DNA from: an uncultured Saprospiraceae bacterium
GTDB taxonomy: Bacteria; Bacteroidota; Bacteroidia; Chitinophagales; Saprospiraceae
Direction of reading: 5' to 3'
Assembly (NCBI GenBank): GCA_937926205.1
Contig: CALEYL010000049.1
Location: 6,565 to 70,564 of the forward strand
Length of the DNA: 64,000 nucleotides
Shown piece after piece: positions 59,878 through 64,000 of the stretch. The translations under genes were made by a program, and so were the position numbers. Under the pieces are notes generated by a model, which was given only the letters and a program-made list of their open reading frames with translations, did not search any database and was not told the origin of the DNA. Every line of letters starts with the position of its first letter. The stretch's first letter is position 1.

Positions 59878-61629
59878 TCAATCAGCCAGTACGACGCGTA
59901 TAGAGAACACGTCAGCGCCTGCCCGAAGCACCAGGTGATACAACCCGCCCGGCATGCCTGCTTTTTTCAAATCCAAACCATGCAAAAATGCGCCGGAAGG
60001 CAACCCGGAAAGCATTTCCTGAAATACGACCCTGCCTGTGGTATCCAGTAAGCGAATCTGGAGTTGAGGAAGTGCCTGCTCCAGATTTCCCCGCAAATAC
60101 ACCAGGTCGCTGGCCGGATTGGGTTGAACGATAAATTGAGCAAAGAGACTGCTTTCTTTCGCGGAAGTTGCAGCCTCTTCCACGACAAGCAGTTGTTGAT
60201 TTGCAGCCACCTGCAGCAGATATTGCCGGATGCCTGATGGCCATTCGATGGCAACGGAGTCAACGGAGCCGGCATTGCCAAGGCCGAAGTGCGCAATCAG
60301 GCTGTTTTGTCCGTTGTAGCCGCTTTGGGCGGAAACTTCGCGCACCTGCCAGCCGGCTGTGGTTTTGATGCGCACTTTTGCCCCGATGGCCGCGCGATTG
60401 GAAGAGACTCCTTCTAATTTGATTTTCAGCCAGTTGTTGTTGTTGCCATTGTTGTGGTAGAGTAAGTTGGGGGGCTGCGGGGAGGCATTGCTGTTTTTGC
60501 AGGTAGCGATGGCGAGGTCAAGGAAGCCATCGTTGTCGTAATCTCCGAACGCGATCCCGAAGGAGCAGGGGGTATCGAGGGTTTCATTACCGGCTCTGGT
60601 GAAATTGCCCTGTCCGTCGTTGAGGTAGAGGAAATTGACGATGGCGCCATTGCAATAACCGTTTGCCACAGCCAGATCGAGGTCTCCGTCGTTGTCCACA
60701 TCGCCGAAAGCCGTGCCGTAAGAACAACCGCCGTCAGTAACCAGCGGCCCGCTGCTTACTTCCGTGAAAGTGCCGCCGTTGTTGAGGAAAAGCTGGTTGT
60801 TTTGGGTTTGAAAATAGCCTGCATTGGCTACCACTACATCAAAATCACCGTCGTTGTCCACATCGCCCCAACTGGCGCTCATGGAACCGCGCAGGCTCGT
60901 CACCAAAGGTCCGGAGCTGATTTTGGTAAAGGCTCCGTTGCCATCGTTGCGAAACAGGTCATTGGCCTGGTTGCTTTCGTTGGTCACAAACAAATCGGCA
61001 TCGCCGTCGTTATCGTAATCCACCCAATTGACACAGCGCGATAAGTCTGCCTCTGTGACGGGGGCGCCGCTTGTGATCCTTTCAAAAGAATCATCGCCCT
61101 TATTGCGGTACAGCATGTTGCGTTTGTCGCCGTCGCTGTTGGTAAGATAAAGGTCTACAAAACCGTCGTTGTCGTAATCGCCCCAGGATGCCGTTTCCGA
61201 ATAGGTACCAATGTTCCCGGTAAGGGCATCGCTTACATGAGTGAAAGAGGCGCCATTGTTGCGGTAGAAGTAATTGGCAACCCCATACCAGGTAACAACA
61301 AAAGCATCGGGGTCTCCGTCGTTGTCCATGTCGGCAAAAGTTGCGCCGTCTGAGGGGCTGCCATCCTGAACAATGGGATCGCCGCTGACTGCCTGAAAAG
61401 TACCGTCGCCGTTGTTGAGGAACAACGCATTGTTCTGGCCACCCGCAGGGCCGTTGGAAATAAACAAATCTTCAAAGCCGTCGCCCTGAACATCTATCCA
61501 GTTGACGCTGCGGCTGTCGCCGGGTGTGGTGGCGACCGGACCAGTAGTGATTTTTGTAAAAAGGCTTTGAGCGCAAATTGAATTTGCGCCCAAAGCAAAG
61601 AATATAACGAGTCGGAGTGATTTTTTCAT
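59878..61629 (-). CDS. FG-GAP/VCBS repeat protein with ASPIC/UnbV domain and T9SS sorting domain
   Basis: 583 residues from the ATG at 61629 (signal peptide LVIFFALGANSICAQ); the frame extends upstream without a better start. About eight VCBS/FG-GAP repeats carry calcium-binding loops such as DYDNDGFVDLYLTN and form an integrin-like propeller (about 30-420). An ASPIC/UnbV segment follows (GAKVRIKTTAGWQVREVSAQ; QNSLIAHFGLGNAGSVDSVA). The C-terminal ~80 residues are a T9SS sorting domain (FIVQPNPASDLVYLRGNLE). Secreted or surface-attached binding protein. Confidence 0.92.
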   Translation of the reverse strand: MKKSLRLVIFFALGANSICAQSLFTKITTGPVATTPGDSRSVNWIDVQGDGFEDLFISNGPAGGQNNALFLNNGDGTFQAVSGDPIVQDGSPSDGATFADMDNDGDPDAFVVTWYGVANYFYRNNGASFTHVSDALTGNIGTYSETASWGDYDNDGFVDLYLTNSDGDKRNMLYRNKGDDSFERITSGAPVTEADLSRCVNWVDYDNDGDADLFVTNESNQANDLFRNDGNGAFTKISSGPLVTSLRGSMSASWGDVDNDGDFDVVVANAGYFQTQNNQLFLNNGGTFTEVSSGPLVTDGGCSYGTAFGDVDNDGDLDLAVANGYCNGAIVNFLYLNDGQGNFTRAGNETLDTPCSFGIAFGDYDNDGFLDLAIATCKNSNASPQPPNLLYHNNGNNNNWLKIKLEGVSSNRAAIGAKVRIKTTAGWQVREVSAQSGYNGQNSLIAHFGLGNAGSVDSVAIEWPSGIRQYLLQVAANQQLLVVEEAATSAKESSLFAQFIVQPNPASDLVYLRGNLEQALPQLQIRLLDTTGRVVFQEMLSGLPSGAFLHGLDLKKAGMPGGLYHLVLRAGADVFSIRVVLAD

Positions 61630-61871
61630 AGCTTTTTTCTTTATGTTATGCAGACCTAACAGGTCTTGTTGTCTCAAAACAACTTTCAACAAACATAGCC
61701 CGCTTCACCCAATCCATTCCGGAATGTGTAAAAATGCCGTTTTGCAGCTGCCAAACAGCGGCTTGCAGCGGATGAAGCGCATTCGGGAGGCGAAAACGGT
61801 ATTCCGGCCGGAGGAACAGGTCGTTGGCAGACAATCGCTGAAATTTGCCGCGATTTTCAGAACTTGCAGCC

Positions 61872-62894
61872 ATGAACCCACGCCTGTTGCGACATATTGG
61901 ATTCTGGGCAGTCTACCTGCTGTTGATGGGCTACCTCTCCGGGCGCTACGATTTCCGTTTTGGCGTGGCCTACTACAGTGAGTTGCTGCAGTTGCCTGCA
62001 AAAATCGGAGCGACATACCTCGTTTTTTACTGGCTCGAGACCCGCCCCGGCGAATCTTTGCTGCGCCTGGGTTTGCGCATCTTCGCGGTTTTGAGCATCG
62101 CCGTTTTGGCCAACCGCCTGCTGATGTATGTTTATTTACACCCGGCGTTTTACGCGCAGCAATACGCCATGGTTTTTTGGCACCTCGACCGCATCCTGTT
62201 TACGTTTATTGACATTGGCACACCCGTTGCCGCAGCTACGGCCATCAAAATGAGCCGCCTGCGCCAGACGAGCCGCCTGCGGGAACAACAACTGATTCAG
62301 GAGAAATTGCAATCGGAATTGCTGTTTCTCCGGGCGCAGACCAATCCGCATTTTTTGTTCAATACGCTGAACAGCACCTATGCGCTCGCTCGCCGGGAAG
62401 CGCCCCGTACGGCAGAAGCTTTGCTGCGGCTTTCGAAGTTGCTGCGTTTTATTTTGTACGAATGCGCAAGGCCTCAAATTCCGCTGAGCGACGAAGCCAA
62501 AGTTATCCGCGATCTGATTGAACTGGAAAAGCTGCGCTACGGAGACCGTCTTCAGGTGCGCTACGAAGAAGACATTGACGATCCGACACAGCCTATTGCG
62601 CCTTTGCTCTTGCTGCCTTTTGTCGAAAATGCGTTCAAACACGGCGCCAGTGAGACCCGCTTTGCAACAGGCATCAGCATCCGCCTGAAATTGGAAAACG
62701 GGCGCCTGCACTTTGAAGTACGCAACGGCAAAGAGGCGGACGAAACCGGCTCAGAAGCTGAGGGGCTGGGCCTTCGCAATGTGCAGCGGCAATTGGAATT
62801 GCTGTATCCCGGCGCCTACGAATTGAAGATTGAATCGGAGAAGGAGGCGTTTTGTGTTCATTTACAGATAAAAGTGGGCGATCCGGCGTGCTAA
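61872..62894 (+). CDS. LytS-family sensor histidine kinase (pair 2)
   Basis: 340 residues from the ATG at 61872; a TTG at 61845 is in frame but less likely. Four hydrophobic segments lie in the first ~125 residues. The His_kinase box NPHFLFNTLNSTYALARRE has His160. LLPFVENAFKHGASE and GLGLRNVQRQLELLYPG are the N and G boxes. It is a membrane sensor of unknown stimulus and is divergent from the FG-GAP gene. The cognate LytTR gene follows after 245 bases. Confidence 0.92.
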   Translation: MNPRLLRHIGFWAVYLLLMGYLSGRYDFRFGVAYYSELLQLPAKIGATYLVFYWLETRPGESLLRLGLRIFAVLSIAVLANRLLMYVYLHPAFYAQQYAMVFWHLDRILFTFIDIGTPVAAATAIKMSRLRQTSRLREQQLIQEKLQSELLFLRAQTNPHFLFNTLNSTYALARREAPRTAEALLRLSKLLRFILYECARPQIPLSDEAKVIRDLIELEKLRYGDRLQVRYEEDIDDPTQPIAPLLLLPFVENAFKHGASETRFATGISIRLKLENGRLHFEVRNGKEADETGSEAEGLGLRNVQRQLELLYPGAYELKIESEKEAFCVHLQIKVGDPAC

Positions 62895-62945
62895 TTCCTG
62901 AAAGGGCATGGGTTGTGTAAGAGAGAAAATTGATGAGTGATGAAT

Positions 62946-62987
62946 CCTGCCTGCCTGACCACCGGTAGGCGGGCCGGCGAGGCAGGG
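62946..62987 (+). repeat. REP-like palindrome between kinase and regulator genes
   Basis: CCTGCCTGCCTGACCACCGG, continuing TAGGCGGGCCGGCGAGGCAGG, is a GC-rich imperfect palindrome of the same family as 11971-12010 and 49856-49878. It has been inserted between two genes that are normally coupled. The rest of 62895-63139 is AT-rich with repeated TAACCTTT stretches and no gene. Confidence 0.6.
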
Positions 62988-63139
62988 ATGGAATTTGATT
63001 TTTGATGTGGGAGCCTGCTGACTTTACTTTAACCTTGAAAGATGTTTGACGTTAGATTTTAGATTTTATATGGGAAATACTGCTTCAATTAGCAGTCTGC
63101 CCCCTTTAACCTTTCTATTTTAACCTTTAACCTTGACAT

Positions 63140-63823
63140 TTGCTAACCTGCCTCATCATAGAAGACGAACCGCTGGCCGCTGAAATACTCAGCGACTACA
63201 TCCGCGACGCTCCGGGGCTGGAATTGGCCGGTGTGTGCTCTGATGCCTTGTTCGCGCTGGAATTTTTGCAACGGGAGCCTGTTGATGTGCTGTTTCTCGA
63301 CATCCACCTGCCCAAACTAAAGGGCCTCGATTTTTTGAAAACGCTGTCGAATCCGCCTCAGGTGATTCTGACTACGGCTTACCACCAATATGCGCTGGAG
63401 GCCTATGAATATGCGGTGGCGGACTACCTGCTCAAGCCCATTGAGTTTAGCCGTTTTCTGAAAGCGGTGCAAAAATTGCGGCAACCCGGCACGCCCAATT
63501 CGCTTCCGACCTCACAAGGACCGGAGCGCGCCGCCCATTTTTTTAATGTGGACAAAAAGCGGGTGAAAGTTTATTTTGATGAAATTCTCTACGCCGAAAG
63601 TCTGAAAGAATACGTGCGCATTTTCCTGCCCGGTCGCTCTGTTGTCACCAAAATGCAGCTCGGGGAATTGGAAAACCTGTTGGGCAGGGATGGGTTTGTG
63701 CGCATCCATCGCTCCTTTCTCGTTGCGAAAAGCAAAATAGACGCGTATTCGGCGACCGAAGTGGAGGTTGGCGGGAAAAAACTGCCGATAGGGAGGAGTT
63801 ATCGGGATGTGGAGTTGGAGTAG
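63140..63823 (+). CDS. LytTR-family response regulator (pair 2)
   Basis: 227 residues from a TTG start (TTGCTAACCTGC); no ATG lies nearby and the receiver core begins at residue 3. Receiver: E8/D9, phospho-acceptor D54 (LFLDIHLP), TTAYHQYALEAY, KPIEF. LytTR domain about 120-227 (FFNVDKKRVKVYFDEILYAE; FVRIHRSFLVAKSKIDAY; LPIGRSYRD). It is the partner of the upstream LytS kinase, and its sequence parallels pair 1. Confidence 0.9.
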   Translation: MLTCLIIEDEPLAAEILSDYIRDAPGLELAGVCSDALFALEFLQREPVDVLFLDIHLPKLKGLDFLKTLSNPPQVILTTAYHQYALEAYEYAVADYLLKPIEFSRFLKAVQKLRQPGTPNSLPTSQGPERAAHFFNVDKKRVKVYFDEILYAESLKEYVRIFLPGRSVVTKMQLGELENLLGRDGFVRIHRSFLVAKSKIDAYSATEVEVGGKKLPIGRSYRDVELE

Positions 63824-63826
63824 GAG

Positions 63827-63863
63827 CCAGGCGTCGGACACCTCCGAGGTGTCCGACGCCTGG
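63827..63863. terminator. Perfect 37-base palindrome after the regulator gene
   Basis: CCAGGCGTCGGACACCTC and its exact reverse complement are separated by a single C. It begins four bases after the stop. With essentially no loop and no T-run it is a poor classical terminator; it may be a repeat-family palindrome that also stops transcription. Confidence 0.6.
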
Positions 63864-63875
63864 GTAATTCGGCTT

Positions 63876-64000
63876 TACCGGTGAGCGTTGGCTGTGCATA
63901 TCGCATTATTGGATGCCGGTCCCAGCAGGGGTGTCATTCCCGCAGGGCTACGGTTTATACATAAGTTTTTGTTAGCAATTGCCATTGCCGTGAATCATGG
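63876..64000 (+). mobile_element. MITE-like element R4, right end outside the window
   Basis: The block GTGAGCGTTGGCTGTGCATA, the left end TGTCATTCCCGCAGGGCTAC, and GGTTTATACATAAGTTTTTG match R1 (18988-19125) closely. It continues to the window edge, so its right end is not seen. No coding potential. Confidence 0.55.

Noticed and set aside
1..64000. CRISPR arrays, tRNA/rRNA genes, insertion-sequence transposases, integrase genes
   Set aside because: Looked for regular spacer-repeat series, tRNA cloverleaf ends and DDE or tyrosine-recombinase motifs in the reading frames; none could be supported.

Overview
The window is a stretch of a Bacteroidota chromosome, most like the Saprospiraceae/Chitinophagales side of the phylum. 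Evidence: three proteins with C-terminal type IX secretion (por) sorting domains, two LytS/LytTR two-component pairs, a DUF5117/DUF5118-type zinc metalloprotease, a GldM-like domain, promoter-like boxes of the form TTG-N20-TATTTTG, and almost no Shine-Dalgarno sequences. By eye the left ~29 kb is AT-rich and mosaic, while the part right of ~35 kb is clearly richer in GC and looks like ordinary core chromosome. No rRNA, tRNA, CRISPR array, transposase or integrase was seen.

Layout. (1) 1-7.27 kb: a tightly overlapping defence operon. It holds a left-truncated Shedu-like (DUF4263-type) nuclease protein, hsdS, a 1169-aa SF1/RecD-like helicase with a C-terminal PD-(D/E)XK-type nuclease, and hsdM. 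No classical HsdR is visible. (2) 7.3-25.8 kb: an accessory zone in which every gene points the same way. Many genes are separated by ~100-135 bp imperfect inverted repeats, with (C)TAAC at the left end and CGTTA at the right, that resemble integron attC sites. Cargo includes proteins of unknown function, flavoenzymes, an alpha/beta hydrolase, a DUF4304 protein, a MerTP-GDCCVxC metal-uptake pair, a pentapeptide protein, a fatty-acid desaturase and queA. Several truncated gene scraps lie between them. (3) 17-19.6 kb and 27-27.5 kb: interspersed repeats, namely a promoter-bearing repeat family and nested MITE-like elements; another copy sits at the right edge. (4) 27.6-35.4 kb: a zinc-ribbon/TPR membrane protein with an M50-like protease, a GldM-like lipoprotein, LytS/LytTR pair 1, a DUF481 protein, a regulator propeller and a flavin monooxygenase. 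(5) 35.8-42.8 kb: a metalloprotease, a PatB/MalY lyase and a quinone oxidoreductase. (6) 42.9-49.7 kb, all on the minus strand: egtB-egtD (ergothioneine), then UBP zinc finger, cyclic-nucleotide-domain histidine kinase, response regulator/thioredoxin-reductase-like fusion and bestrophin. (7) 50-63.8 kb: cell-surface and secreted proteins (T9SS cargo, S41 peptidase, DUF5694), flavoproteins and LytS/LytTR pair 2.

The most notable candidate systems are three. The first is the unusual Type I-like restriction operon with a RecD-like helicase-nuclease. The second is the attC-like cassette zone without a visible integrase. The third is the ergothioneine/redox-signalling neighbourhood, whose thioredoxin-reductase-like fusion has lost every redox CxxC motif.
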